Of a DNA stretch of 64,000 nt, positions 7,947 to 18,272 are shown piece by piece. The notes under the pieces were generated by a model that worked only from the letters and a program-made list of their open reading frames with translations, was not told the DNA's origin and made no database searches. Origin of the DNA: Chitinophaga sp. 180180018-3 (GTDB taxonomy: Bacteria; Bacteroidota; Bacteroidia; Chitinophagales; Chitinophagaceae); contig NZ_CP140772.1 in the NCBI RefSeq assembly GCF_037893185.1, positions 7,184,001 to 7,248,000 of the forward strand, given 5' to 3'. Every line of letters begins with the position of its first letter. Position 1 is the stretch's first letter. Both the position numbers and the translations under genes were made by a program.

Positions 7947-10337
7947 TTATTCTACTCGTAATGTTGCGACCGGATTTCGCACGGCGGCTTTCAATGTTTG
8001 TGCTCCTATTGCCAGCAGTGCTGTTGCAGCGGCAATACAGGCCGATAACACAAACATCCAGGGTTGCATATGAATACGATATGCAAACTGTTGCAACCAT
8101 TGGTGCATCAGGTATCCTGCCACCGGCGACGCGATCGCCAATGCTATAATAATCAGCCGGACATACTCTCCGGAAAGCAGCGCTGTAATCTGCAGCACGC
8201 TTGCCCCGAGTACTTTCCTGACTCCGATTTCCTTCATCCGCTGTTCCGCCGCAAAAGCGGCCAGCCCCAACAAACCCATTCCTGCGATGAGAATAGTCAG
8301 CACCGTAAATCCGTCAAACAAGCCGGAGAGCCTGTCTTCCGCTGTGTACATCTTCTCAAAAGCCTCATCCAGAAAATTGTATTTAAACGGGCCTGCCGGA
8401 TCATACGCAGTATAGATCTTCCTGATCTGCGCAATCAACGCAGGCAGATCCTGCTCCGGCGCTATTTTTACAAATAAACAGCCGGGGCTTTTACTTCCCC
8501 ATAGCGCCGACGACGCTGTTTGCACAGTAATCCCCAATGGCGCAATCGCTGAATGAAGGGATTGAAAATGAAAATCTTTTACCACACCTATTACTTCCAT
8601 TTTATTTCCTCCCAGGTTAACATACCTGCCCACAGGCGACGATGTAAATCCCAGGCGTTCCACCGCTACTTCATTCAGCACTATTTTTTCTTCCATACCT
8701 ACCTGCGTCATATCCGCCGGAGGTATCTTCCATTGCAATCCTTCCATGTTCAATAAGGGGCGATCCATATCCATCATCCAGAGCGCCAGTCCCGGCCGGG
8801 GAGCTTCTTCCTGGATAAACCACATCCCAAGCCCTCCGTACAAAGGATACCTGGCCGTTCCGGTTTCCAATACCCCATTCAGCTCACTCACCTGCTGGCG
8901 ATAGGCCTGATAGTGGTTTCCCATGGAACTCTGAAATGGCAGCATCAGGATATTTGCTTTACTGATTCCTGTATTGGTGTGGCGGAAGAAATAAAGCTGC
9001 CGGTTAATGACTATGCTGCAAATGATCAACAGGGTAGCCATACTGAATTGAGCTACCGTCAATACCTTTCTGACGGATGCACCGCCACTGCTTTTTCTCA
9101 TCTTCCCCGACAATACCGTTATCGGGTTATAACGCGATAGCACAAACGAAGGGTAGCTCCCGGCCACCACAATAGTGATCAGCAGTAAGGCGGCATATAT
9201 CGTGAGTACGGTTGGATGAAAAAGAAAACGCAGGTCTGTTTTCAGCTGCAGCAGATTGAAAAACCAATTCCTACCGCAAAAACAAAGCCCCAGGGCTAGT
9301 AAAAAGGCCAGCACCGCATACAATGCAGACTCCACATAAAATTGCCGGGCTATATGCTTATGGCCTGCTCCCAACGCCTTTCTTACGCCTATTTCGCGGG
9401 CACGAACCGTTGCTCTGGCAGTAGAAAGACTCATATAATTGATCAGCGCCATCAGCAGCACCAGTATAGCCACTACCGGAAACAGTTTCAGATAACGCAA
9501 ACTGAAACCGGGGTTGAATTGCGGGCTGGTATGCAAATCAGTAAACGGCACCAGCAAAGACCGTCCGGGCTCTCCGTCGGCTGCCTGTTGCCGGCTGATA
9601 TTACCAGCCACCGCAGTGGCATGGGCCGGCGCATCCAGCTTCAGGTATACATTGAACATTCCCCCGACCCCCTGCGCGTCTGCTGCGAATTGCTTCAGCG
9701 ACTCAATACCCGGTATACTGGCCATAGAAAGCAGGAAATCGGCCTTAATGGAAGAATTGGAAGGAGCATCGGCCATTACGCCGGTCACCTGGAAAAGATA
9801 CTGGCTATTGTAACGTAACTGCTTCCCAATCACATCTTCATTACCAAAATACCTGCGGGCAGCCGATGCTGAAATCACTATACTGAAAGGCTGTTTCAGC
9901 GCCGTTTCCGGATCTCCCTGCAACAGCGGGAAGGAGAAAAAAATGAAATAACCGGCATCTGTAAACGAGAGGTTGGTCGCTTCTGCTTTGCTCGCAGGAT
10001 CTGCCGGATTCTCGATAACAGCAGTCTCTCCTACGGGACCGCCTACACGTAAAAAACTTTCTACTGCAGCATTCTGGTGTTGTATTGCCCGGGCAGTGCC
10101 GAACTTAAAATGATCTATCTGTAATGTATCGTTACTAAGCTTTATCCGCTGATACAGCGCAAAAATCCTGTCTTTATCTTTATGGAAACGATCATAGCTG
10201 TATTCATGTGCCACATACAACATGATCAGCATACATACACAAAGCCCCGCTGCCAGTCCACCGATGTTGATGAAGCTGTACAATTTGCTCTTTATCAGAT
10301 TACGCCATGCAAGTTTTATGTAGTTAAAAAGTAGCAT
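7947..10337 (-). CDS. MacB-like FtsX-domain ABC permease, fourth of the array
   Basis: This inner-membrane permease of 796 residues has the same double layout as its neighbours. TM1 is near residues 19-41 (FINIGGLAAGLCVCMLIMLYV). A periplasmic domain follows, then central TM helices near 280-400 containing TVRAREIGVRKALGAG, a second TM near 430, a second periplasmic domain, and a C-terminal FtsX bundle with MKEIGVRKVLGAS. It ends with NPVATLRVE. It begins 5 bp after the stop of the gene at 10343, so translation is likely coupled. Of the five copies it has the most divergent periplasmic regions by eye. The cargo cannot be told from sequence. Confidence 0.93.
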   Translation of the reverse strand: MLLFNYIKLAWRNLIKSKLYSFINIGGLAAGLCVCMLIMLYVAHEYSYDRFHKDKDRIFALYQRIKLSNDTLQIDHFKFGTARAIQHQNAAVESFLRVGGPVGETAVIENPADPASKAEATNLSFTDAGYFIFFSFPLLQGDPETALKQPFSIVISASAARRYFGNEDVIGKQLRYNSQYLFQVTGVMADAPSNSSIKADFLLSMASIPGIESLKQFAADAQGVGGMFNVYLKLDAPAHATAVAGNISRQQAADGEPGRSLLVPFTDLHTSPQFNPGFSLRYLKLFPVVAILVLLMALINYMSLSTARATVRAREIGVRKALGAGHKHIARQFYVESALYAVLAFLLALGLCFCGRNWFFNLLQLKTDLRFLFHPTVLTIYAALLLITIVVAGSYPSFVLSRYNPITVLSGKMRKSSGGASVRKVLTVAQFSMATLLIICSIVINRQLYFFRHTNTGISKANILMLPFQSSMGNHYQAYRQQVSELNGVLETGTARYPLYGGLGMWFIQEEAPRPGLALWMMDMDRPLLNMEGLQWKIPPADMTQVGMEEKIVLNEVAVERLGFTSSPVGRYVNLGGNKMEVIGVVKDFHFQSLHSAIAPLGITVQTASSALWGSKSPGCLFVKIAPEQDLPALIAQIRKIYTAYDPAGPFKYNFLDEAFEKMYTAEDRLSGLFDGFTVLTILIAGMGLLGLAAFAAEQRMKEIGVRKVLGASVLQITALLSGEYVRLIIIALAIASPVAGYLMHQWLQQFAYRIHMQPWMFVLSACIAAATALLAIGAQTLKAAVRNPVATLRVE

Positions 10338-10342
10338 ATCAT

Positions 10343-12733
10343 TTAATCGTTCCTGAGATTATTGACGGGATTAACGTCAATCGCTCTCCACGTTTGTGAA
10401 AAAATCGTCACCAATGCGATCAGTACCAGTATGCCAAAGCTGCCTAGCATCGGCAAAACACCGACATTCACCCGGTAAGCAAATAATTGCAGGAATAATG
10501 CGCTTCCTATATATCCCAGCGGCAATGCTATACAACCGGCAATAATGATCAGTCTGATGTAGTTGCGCGACAACAGCAGCATCAATCCCATAACAGTAGC
10601 GCCCAGCACTTTGCGGATACTGATTTCCTTGCGCCTTGTAAAAGAGGTGTAGGCTACTATCCCCAACAATCCCAGCGAGGCTATCATTGTAGTGATGGAT
10701 ACCAGGAAAGACAACATAGCAACCACTTCTCCTCCGCTGGTACGTTCGTATAACTGTTCGTCCATCCAGCCGGCAGTAAACGTTTCGCCCGGATGCATTT
10801 CCTGCCATACCGTTTTCACTCCTGCCAGCTGTTGTTCTTCATTCCCTTTTGCCATTGCCAGCTGCAGCTGGTTGAATTCCTGCGGCGCAAAGCGTATGGC
10901 GAACGGCTGGATATTTACTTCTATCGGCTGATAGTTAAAATCTTTTACTACGCCTATTACATTCAACTGAACAGTATCAGAAAGCCACAATGCCTTACCA
11001 ATAGCATCTGCCGGGCTTTTCAGCCCCATTACGCTTACAGCCCGCTCGTTGATGATAACATATTGTTCCCTGTTTGCCGAAGCTGCTTCCGGGAACGTAG
11101 TACCAGCCAGCAACTTCAGGTCCATTATCTTCACAAAATTTGCATCGCCCGCATAGTACCCGAATTCGACAGGTTGTTTGCTGTCGCCCGATCTCAGGCG
11201 GCAGAAACTGCATTGCCTGGGCATTCCCAGTGTTCCTGAACTGGCAGTAGCAGCGGTTACACCATTCAGTTGCAGCATCCTTTCTTTCATCAGCTGATAA
11301 TCCACATCGGCCAGGGGTACATTCAGTATCTCTTTCCGTTGAAATCCCATGTCCATAGCGGCTTTAAAGTGAAACTGCCGGTAAACGGTTACCAGGAAAA
11401 CGATAGCGGTCAGTGAAAGCGTAAACTGAATAACGATGAGCGTTTTTCTCAGCCCCAATCCTCCGAACAATTTAATATCCACCATATTCTTCAGCACTTT
11501 CGCCGGCTGGAACGACGACAGGGCCCAGGCTGGTATTACTCCCGCTACAATCCCTGTAATAAGACTGAAAGAAAAAAACAGTACCAGCAACTGCCAGCTG
11601 AACAGGTTGATATCCGGTACAGGTAATATGCTGAAATGAGTGGATTGCATCGCTAACAGCATCAATACCGCCAGCACCAGTGCAATGAAACACATGAATA
11701 CAGATTCGGTGATAAATTGCATGAACACCTGCCAGCGCATCGCCCCGTTCACCTTACGAACGCCAACTTCACGGGCACGTTGTAAGGAGCGCACAATGGA
11801 AAGGTTGGTATAATTAAAGCAGGCACAAATAAGCAGCAGCAGCCCCACCCCTACTTCTGTCAGGATTTTGGCCCAGGGGGGCGTACCGGAGAAATCGTCA
11901 TAAAGCTCACGGGATGGCGTAATGCGGCTCAATGCCTGTGGCTCAAATACCAGGCTTCCCTTCCCCTTTGCCGGCATATCTGCGTAACGTGTACCGAGCC
12001 CGTTCAGCACGGCATCAAGCGCCTTCTCTCCTTTACCTGGCCGCATGAGCACATAGGTATAACTTCCCTGCAGGATATCCCAGTTTTGTAACCTTTCAGG
12101 CAAATTATGCACCTGCTCCAATGCGGGCACTGACGACAATGAGGCATAAGCATCGAAGTCGATATGCGATAAGCCCTGATTGGGCTGGAGTATTCCGGTC
12201 ACAATATAGTTACCCATTTTATCGAAGCTGATCATTTTACCCATGGGGTCTGCAGCACCGAAAAAACGTTGAGCCGTTTCCGTTGTCAGTATAATGCTAT
12301 TCGGCGAATTCAGCGCCGTACGCGGATCTCCGGCGGCCAGCTTAAACCCGAACACGTCGAAAAAGGACGGAGTGGTAAATACTCCTTTCACATTTATCTT
12401 CTTTTTATCTACTCTTCCTTTTTCATTTAACGCAGCATACAGGGTTACTGCTTTCTCTACGGCCGGGTAACTGTTCCTGATCTCTTCTCCCATGGGTAAG
12501 GGAGTACTGGCCATATGATATTTCCGTCCATCCGGTGTTTGCACCTGTGTGGTGATCCGCCAGATACGATCGGCATGAGAATGGAATTTATCGTAACTAA
12601 AAACATCGCGTTGATGCATCATCACAATCAGGCATATTGTCATGCTGACAGCCAGCCCGGCGATATTGATCAAAGTAAACAACTTTTGCCGGTGCAGATT
12701 CCTGATTGCTATGATGAGATAACGCCTGATCAT
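10343..12733 (-). CDS. MacB-like FtsX-domain ABC permease, third of the array
   Basis: This 796-residue two-half permease has TM1 at about 19-41 (LINIAGLAVSMTICLIVMM). The first cytoplasmic loop is RAREVGVRKVNGAMRW and the C-terminal FtsX loop is RKEISIRKVLGAT. Its end (DVNPVNNLRND) departs from the NPVxSLRxE ending of three siblings. The start codon lies 1 bp from the stop of the gene at 12735, showing tight operon packing. It should share the ATPase encoded at 17533. The family is certain; its specific role within a five-permease set is unknown. Confidence 0.93.
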   Translation of the reverse strand: MIRRYLIIAIRNLHRQKLFTLINIAGLAVSMTICLIVMMHQRDVFSYDKFHSHADRIWRITTQVQTPDGRKYHMASTPLPMGEEIRNSYPAVEKAVTLYAALNEKGRVDKKKINVKGVFTTPSFFDVFGFKLAAGDPRTALNSPNSIILTTETAQRFFGAADPMGKMISFDKMGNYIVTGILQPNQGLSHIDFDAYASLSSVPALEQVHNLPERLQNWDILQGSYTYVLMRPGKGEKALDAVLNGLGTRYADMPAKGKGSLVFEPQALSRITPSRELYDDFSGTPPWAKILTEVGVGLLLLICACFNYTNLSIVRSLQRAREVGVRKVNGAMRWQVFMQFITESVFMCFIALVLAVLMLLAMQSTHFSILPVPDINLFSWQLLVLFFSFSLITGIVAGVIPAWALSSFQPAKVLKNMVDIKLFGGLGLRKTLIVIQFTLSLTAIVFLVTVYRQFHFKAAMDMGFQRKEILNVPLADVDYQLMKERMLQLNGVTAATASSGTLGMPRQCSFCRLRSGDSKQPVEFGYYAGDANFVKIMDLKLLAGTTFPEAASANREQYVIINERAVSVMGLKSPADAIGKALWLSDTVQLNVIGVVKDFNYQPIEVNIQPFAIRFAPQEFNQLQLAMAKGNEEQQLAGVKTVWQEMHPGETFTAGWMDEQLYERTSGGEVVAMLSFLVSITTMIASLGLLGIVAYTSFTRRKEISIRKVLGATVMGLMLLLSRNYIRLIIIAGCIALPLGYIGSALFLQLFAYRVNVGVLPMLGSFGILVLIALVTIFSQTWRAIDVNPVNNLRND

Positions 12734-12734
12734 T

Positions 12735-15089
12735 TTATTCTGCTTTTAGTGAGTGAACGGGATTAGCCAATGCAGCCTTTACAGACTGATAAGCCACTGT
12801 TGCCAGGGCAATCAGTATGGCTCCCATTGCGGAGTATATAAATATGCCGGCCGACAAGCCGGTATGATAGGCGAAACCAGACAACCATTTGTTCATCAGA
12901 TACCAACTCAGCGGTGTAGCCACCAGGATGCTGATGAGCACCAGGCGCAGGAATGCGGATGATAACAGCGTAGTTACATTCGCAACAGATGCGCCCATTA
13001 CCTTACGGATACTGATTTCCTTTCTGCGCTGCTCAGCGGTGAACACCGACAATCCAAATAATCCCAGACAGGAAATCAGCACGGCTACCACTGCAAATAC
13101 CTGGGCCAGTTTCTTCAACATACTCTCTGTACGGTAAAGGTTATCAAATAATGTATCCATGAAATGATAATCGGCCGGATGACCAGGGTTCAATGTGTTA
13201 TAGACCTTCTCTATGGATGCTACCTGTGCAGCTACATCTCCATTTCTCAAACGAATCACCAGGTAGTTGTTATCCTTTGGCTCCAGCATCATTACCATCG
13301 GATTGATGTTTTCCCTCATGGATTTAAAATGGAAGTCCTTCACCACCCCGATAATCCTTCCTTTTCCTTTCCAGAAGGAAATCTCCTTCCCTATCGGATC
13401 TGCCATACCCATTGTACGGGCAGCTGTTTCATTGATAATATAGGCGCCGGAATCGCTGGCAAAGTCGCGGGAAAAATCACGTCCTTTCATCATCGTCATT
13501 CCCATAGTAGCTACATAATCGTATCCCACCTGCAAAGGAGCCGTACTCAGTATCAGCTTCTCCGGCTTTCCCTCCCAGTTCAAATCGGCACTCGACCCGC
13601 TGATATCCACCGGCAGATCACTGCTCAGGGTGTAGGATTTAACGGATGGCAATTGATCAATCGCCTGTTCAACGGCCTGCCGGTTCTTTGCAAAATCGTT
13701 GTCGAGTTGCAGATACATCACATTTTCCTTATCCACTCCCAGGTTACGGTGATAGATATATTGCATTTGCTGATAAACCACCACACTGCTTACTATGAAG
13801 ATGAATGAAAGCATGAACTGCACCACTACCAGGTTTCTCCGGAAGAGGGACGTTCCTCCGCTGCCGGTATCTCCCTTCAACACTTTTACCGGCAGGAAAC
13901 CAGACAATACAAATGCAGGATAACATCCCGCCAGCAAGCCGGTAACCAGTATCAGCGCCAGTAACCCGGGTAGATATTTCATTACCATCTCCCAGGTAAA
14001 CACAATATGCTTACCGGTAAAATCATTAAATACGGGCATTAACAGGATCACTATCACTGCGGCCAGCAATGCCGCAATGATACTCATCAGCAGCGCTTCG
14101 CCGGTGAACTGCATGATCAGGGAATAGCGGGAGGCACCCATTGTTTTTCGTACACCTACCTCTCTTGCTCTCTTAGACGCCTGCGCGGTAGAAAGATTGA
14201 TGAAGTTAATACAGGCAATAGCCAGTACAATCAATGCCGTAATGAAAAACAATCTTACATACGCAATCCGTCCACCGCTTACTTTCCCGTTGTCATATTT
14301 TGAATGTAGATAGATATCAGGGAACGGCTGAAACCAAAACTGCGCATCTACATCGGGAGCTATTTTTTTCATATGCTGCTGCACCTTCTGCGTCAGCTGA
14401 TCGATGTTGGTACCAGGTTTCACCACCATATAGTTGCAAACAGAGTAGCTTCCTCTTTTAAGCAGCCACGGACTTTGCTTAACGGTTGCTTCGAAAGGCA
14501 ATAGCAGATCGAATTGCCAGGAAGAAGACGTGGGTACGTCTTTGGCGATGCCTGTAACTATCAGGTTCCTGGCACTGTCCAGCCTCAGGATCTTTCCCAT
14601 TGCCTGACTGTTGCCAAATATTTTCTTTGCGGTAGAAGCAGTAAGCACCACTGCATCCGGCTGCGTCAACGCGCTGCGCCGGTCTCCTTCCAGCAATGGA
14701 AAATCCAGTTCCTCCAGAAAATTAGGTGTAACGTATATGAGATGCTTCAACAACTGTGTACCTCCGGCTGTAGTTACCGGCAGGTTATCATCGAGTGGCC
14801 TCAGTTTAACATTAGCAGTGATTTCAGGGAACGCGTTCTTCATATCATCTCCTGCCACAACAGGGGTCACGCCCATTGTTTGCAATCCGCCCCAGTTAAC
14901 ATTCACATTAAGACGATAAATATTTTTCCCGTTGGAATGGAATTGATCGACACTATATTCATCCATCACCCAGCATAAAATAAACATACATACCGCCATT
15001 CCGAAGGCCAGACCAGCAATGTTGATGGTCGCAAAGAAGCGGCTTCTCTGAAGATTTCTCCAGGCTATGCGGAAATAGTTTCTAATCAT
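12735..15089 (-). CDS. MacB-like FtsX-domain ABC permease, second of the array
   Basis: This 784-residue inner-membrane permease begins with the conserved amphipathic start MIRNYFRIAWRNLQRSR and TM1 near 20-42. It has the mid-protein loop RAREVGVRKTMGAS and the C-terminal loop RKEISIRKVMGAS, and ends NPVHSLKAE. It is the shortest of the five. Its start is 1 bp from the end of the gene at 15091. Strong similarity in loops and ends to its neighbours indicates origin by tandem duplication. The periplasmic domains differ far more, which would fit different substrates or partners. Confidence 0.93.
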   Translation of the reverse strand: MIRNYFRIAWRNLQRSRFFATINIAGLAFGMAVCMFILCWVMDEYSVDQFHSNGKNIYRLNVNVNWGGLQTMGVTPVVAGDDMKNAFPEITANVKLRPLDDNLPVTTAGGTQLLKHLIYVTPNFLEELDFPLLEGDRRSALTQPDAVVLTASTAKKIFGNSQAMGKILRLDSARNLIVTGIAKDVPTSSSWQFDLLLPFEATVKQSPWLLKRGSYSVCNYMVVKPGTNIDQLTQKVQQHMKKIAPDVDAQFWFQPFPDIYLHSKYDNGKVSGGRIAYVRLFFITALIVLAIACINFINLSTAQASKRAREVGVRKTMGASRYSLIMQFTGEALLMSIIAALLAAVIVILLMPVFNDFTGKHIVFTWEMVMKYLPGLLALILVTGLLAGCYPAFVLSGFLPVKVLKGDTGSGGTSLFRRNLVVVQFMLSFIFIVSSVVVYQQMQYIYHRNLGVDKENVMYLQLDNDFAKNRQAVEQAIDQLPSVKSYTLSSDLPVDISGSSADLNWEGKPEKLILSTAPLQVGYDYVATMGMTMMKGRDFSRDFASDSGAYIINETAARTMGMADPIGKEISFWKGKGRIIGVVKDFHFKSMRENINPMVMMLEPKDNNYLVIRLRNGDVAAQVASIEKVYNTLNPGHPADYHFMDTLFDNLYRTESMLKKLAQVFAVVAVLISCLGLFGLSVFTAEQRRKEISIRKVMGASVANVTTLLSSAFLRLVLISILVATPLSWYLMNKWLSGFAYHTGLSAGIFIYSAMGAILIALATVAYQSVKAALANPVHSLKAE

Positions 15090-15090
15090 G

Positions 15091-17505
15091 TTATTCGGAT
15101 CTAAGTGATTTAACAGGATTGGTTAATGCAGCGCGGATAGCCTGCACACCAACAGTTCCCAGCGCTATAACAATTACCGCCAGCGCGCTGAGGGCATATA
15201 CCCACCACTGTATATATATCCTGTATTCAAAGTGTTGCAGCCATTTGTTCATCCCGTACCAGGCAAGTGGAGAAGCAATGCAAATGCCTACCAGCACCAG
15301 TTTGAGAAAATCTGTAGATAGCAGCACAGAAATATTTGCAACAGATGCTCCTAATACTTTGCGGATACCCACTTCTTTGGTACGTTGGCGGGAAATCAAT
15401 ACCGACAGGCCGAACAAGCCCATACAGGCTATGAAAATTGCCAGGCCTGAAAAGATGCCGAACAGCTTTCCCAATGTGCGTTCGGAGGCATATTGTTTTG
15501 CAATGTCGTTTTCAACAAATGAGTAGTTAAAGGGGATATCAGGTTTCAGCTGATTCCAGACGGCTGCTGCTTTTTTCATCGCTGCCACATGATCACCCGG
15601 GCGCAGGCGCAGCGTCGCAATAGCAGTTTCCTTCGGGCGCACCAGATAAATAACAGGGGTCACCGCCTGCCGCAGATTACGGACGTTGAAATCCTCCACC
15701 ATTCCTACGATAGTACCATGCCGGTTCATATACCCCGGCCTCCATTCAATACGTTTGCCGATAGGATCGTTGAGCCCTAACTGCCTTGCTGCGGCTTTAT
15801 TGACGATAAAGGCATCTGTAGAATCTGTTGCCATTTGCGGATTGAAATCCCTCCCCGCTACCAGTTTGATACCCATTGTTTTTAACAGGTCGAAATCCGA
15901 TTCAATAATGCCCGCTACAAAAGCTTCTCTATCCTGGCCACCTTCAGCTACTACCGGGTTGTTATTGAATATTCCATCACCCAACAACATATTATGTATG
16001 GATGCATTTTCCACTTCCGGCAATTGCAGCAGATGCTCTTTCAGTACCATCTTCTCACTCACGGAGTCAATGCCGGTCAGGTATACATTTACCAGGCGTT
16101 CCTTATCAAATCCCAGGTTCTTATCCTGCCAGTATCTCAGTTGGGAATATACTACTACCGTAGAAATGATCAATGCAACCGCTACGGCAAATTGCGATAC
16201 CACAAGTCCTTTACGCGCAAACACTCCTGAAGCCGATGTAATCAGTGTTCCTTTCAGTACTCTTACCGGCAATAATCCGGAAAGATACAATGCAGGATAA
16301 CTGCCGGCTACCAGTCCTACAGACAGCACCAGTAACAGCAAACCGGTATAAATAAACGTATCCGCTGAATCAAACAATCTCAGCTCTCCTCCGGTTATCC
16401 TGTTAAACGCAGGTAACAGCAACGCGGCCAGTAAAAGTGCCAGTATAAAGGAGATAACACTGATTACCATTGATTCGGTGAGAAACTGAAGAATGAGGTT
16501 CTTTCTTTCTGCACCCATCACCTTACGCAGTCCTACTTCTTTCGCCCTTTCATGCGCACGGGCAGTGGTGAGGTTCATAAAATTGATGCAGGCGATCAAT
16601 ACAAGAAATGCAGCAATGGCAACATACAGCCAGATCATCGGGGAATCATCTACGTCTCCCCTATCTCCCAACGGATGCAGATGCGCGCGGGTAATTGGCT
16701 GCAATAACAGCTCGAACTGACCACCGATTCTTTTCAGTATAGGGCCAATATGCCGGTCTGTGAATGACCGCATTTCTGCTTCTACCTGCCGGGGGTTGGT
16801 ATGCTCCGGCAATTGCACAAACGTAAAATTGTTGGAGAAGTTAAACCACTCGCGCTCAATATACCATTTCTCCTTTATCTTCTCATCCACCCATGTTTTA
16901 TACGACTGGATCATGCTCATTTGCAGCTCGGTATTCGCAGGCATATCCTTCATGACACCAGTAACAGTACAGGCATAGTCGTTACCTACTTTTATGGTTT
17001 TTCCTACAGGCGATTCTTTTCCGAAATATTTATTTGCAGCAGCAGCGGAAAGTACTATAGAATAAGGTTCCTTGAGAACGGTGGCAGGATCACCTTCCAG
17101 CAGCGGAAAATCAAACATTTTAAAAAAGCCTGCATCAGCGTACCCGGTGTTTTCTTCCCAAATTTTCTTTTCTCCAACAGTAAAAAGGGTATTCCCCGGA
17201 TAATAGATACGTACTGCGTCTTTGATACTACTGATATCGCTTTTCAAATTCGGACCGATGGGGAACTGAGTGGTTGATCCATAGTCGATCTGCTTGTTAC
17301 TGGGCCTTTGGAATCCGGTTGTGACCCGGTAAATATCACCAGCATTGCGGTGGAACTTATCGAAACTCAGCTCATTCCGTACATACAAAACAATCAGCAT
17401 GCAACAGGCCATGCCTACTGCAAGCCCTGCAACATTAATTACAGTAATGAGCTTATGCCTTTTTAAATGGCGGATAGCGATTTTGAAATAATTCCGAAAC
17501 ATCAT
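15091..17505 (-). CDS. MacB-like FtsX-domain ABC permease, first of the array
   Basis: This 804-residue permease lies immediately downstream of the canonical ATPase, with a 27-bp gap. Either of two adjacent Met codons (17505 or 17502) can start it. It has TM1 near 20-42, the loop RAKEVGLRKVMGAERK after the first half, RTKEVGIRKVLGAS in the C-terminal FtsX domain and a NPVKSLRSE ending. Because it is next to the ATPase, it is the default partner in the core exporter. MacB-like permeases export macrolides, peptides or lipoproteins through a TolC partner, but the substrate here is unknown. Confidence 0.93.
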   Translation of the reverse strand: MMFRNYFKIAIRHLKRHKLITVINVAGLAVGMACCMLIVLYVRNELSFDKFHRNAGDIYRVTTGFQRPSNKQIDYGSTTQFPIGPNLKSDISSIKDAVRIYYPGNTLFTVGEKKIWEENTGYADAGFFKMFDFPLLEGDPATVLKEPYSIVLSAAAANKYFGKESPVGKTIKVGNDYACTVTGVMKDMPANTELQMSMIQSYKTWVDEKIKEKWYIEREWFNFSNNFTFVQLPEHTNPRQVEAEMRSFTDRHIGPILKRIGGQFELLLQPITRAHLHPLGDRGDVDDSPMIWLYVAIAAFLVLIACINFMNLTTARAHERAKEVGLRKVMGAERKNLILQFLTESMVISVISFILALLLAALLLPAFNRITGGELRLFDSADTFIYTGLLLLVLSVGLVAGSYPALYLSGLLPVRVLKGTLITSASGVFARKGLVVSQFAVAVALIISTVVVYSQLRYWQDKNLGFDKERLVNVYLTGIDSVSEKMVLKEHLLQLPEVENASIHNMLLGDGIFNNNPVVAEGGQDREAFVAGIIESDFDLLKTMGIKLVAGRDFNPQMATDSTDAFIVNKAAARQLGLNDPIGKRIEWRPGYMNRHGTIVGMVEDFNVRNLRQAVTPVIYLVRPKETAIATLRLRPGDHVAAMKKAAAVWNQLKPDIPFNYSFVENDIAKQYASERTLGKLFGIFSGLAIFIACMGLFGLSVLISRQRTKEVGIRKVLGASVANISVLLSTDFLKLVLVGICIASPLAWYGMNKWLQHFEYRIYIQWWVYALSALAVIVIALGTVGVQAIRAALTNPVKSLRSE

Positions 17506-17532
17506 GATGTGGTTTTAGAATGGCGGAAAAAA

Positions 17533-18222
17533 TCACACATGAAACTGCTCCTTGATATTCTCTGTCACTACCCGACCATCAAACAGATTGATAATACGGT
17601 GTGCAAACCCGGCATCATATGGAGAGTGTGTTACCATGATCAGCGTAGTACCTGCATTGTTAAGCTCCTGCAACAGCTTCATTACTTCTTCCCCGTTGGT
17701 AGAGTCCAGGTTACCGGTGGGCTCATCCGCCAGTATCAGATTAGGCTTTGCAACTACTGCGCGGGCAATCGCCACACGCTGCTGCTGACCACCCGACAAC
17801 TGCTGGGGAAAGTGATTCCGCCGGTGCATGATATTCATACGTTCCAGCACTTCCTCTACCTTACCTTTCCTCTCTGCAGCAGGCACCTTCAGATACAATA
17901 ACGGCAGCTCCACATTTTCAAAAACCGTTAACTCATCTATCAGGTTAAAGCTCTGGAAAACAAAACCGATAGAACCCTTACGAAGCTGCGCCCGCTGACG
18001 TTCACTCATACGCGCTACCTCTTTACCCCAGAAGTGATATTCCCCATCAGAAGGGTTATCCAGCAACCCGAGGATGTTCAGTAAAGTAGATTTGCCGCAA
18101 CCCGACGGCCCCATGATGGCCACAAATTCGCCATCCTGAATTTCCATGTTGATCCCGTTGAGAGCAGTGGTTTCCACTTCTTCTGTTGTAAACAACTTCT
18201 GTAAGTTAACAGTGCGTATCAT
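17533..18222 (-). CDS. LolD/MacB-type ABC transporter ATPase
   Basis: This cytoplasmic ATPase powers the FtsX-type permeases. All motifs are canonical: Walker A GPSGCGKST at 38-46, Q-loop Gln90, LSGGQQQRV from 142, Walker B LILADE around 162-167, D-loop GNLDS and switch His199. It is 229 residues, usual for LolD/MacB nucleotide-binding subunits. It lies between the HlyD gene (50-bp gap) and the first of four tightly packed permeases, all minus strand, in what is most likely a sigma-54-controlled operon starting near 19542. Its intact motifs suggest it can serve several permeases. Confidence 0.95.
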   Translation of the reverse strand: MIRTVNLQKLFTTEEVETTALNGINMEIQDGEFVAIMGPSGCGKSTLLNILGLLDNPSDGEYHFWGKEVARMSERQRAQLRKGSIGFVFQSFNLIDELTVFENVELPLLYLKVPAAERKGKVEEVLERMNIMHRRNHFPQQLSGGQQQRVAIARAVVAKPNLILADEPTGNLDSTNGEEVMKLLQELNNAGTTLIMVTHSPYDAGFAHRIINLFDGRVVTENIKEQFHV

Positions 18223-18272
18223 AAGAGTATTTTGTTTTAAGTACTGATTTATTAAGAATGGATGAATGAATA

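Noticed and set aside
5500..8100. 866-residue start for the fifth permease
   Set aside because: The first 75 residues overlap the previous gene and do not match the family; MFISYLKIAARNLVK at 7875 is the conserved start.
13164..13808. 214-residue plus-strand ORF inside a permease gene
   Set aside because: It is antisense to a clear FtsX permease and has no motif.
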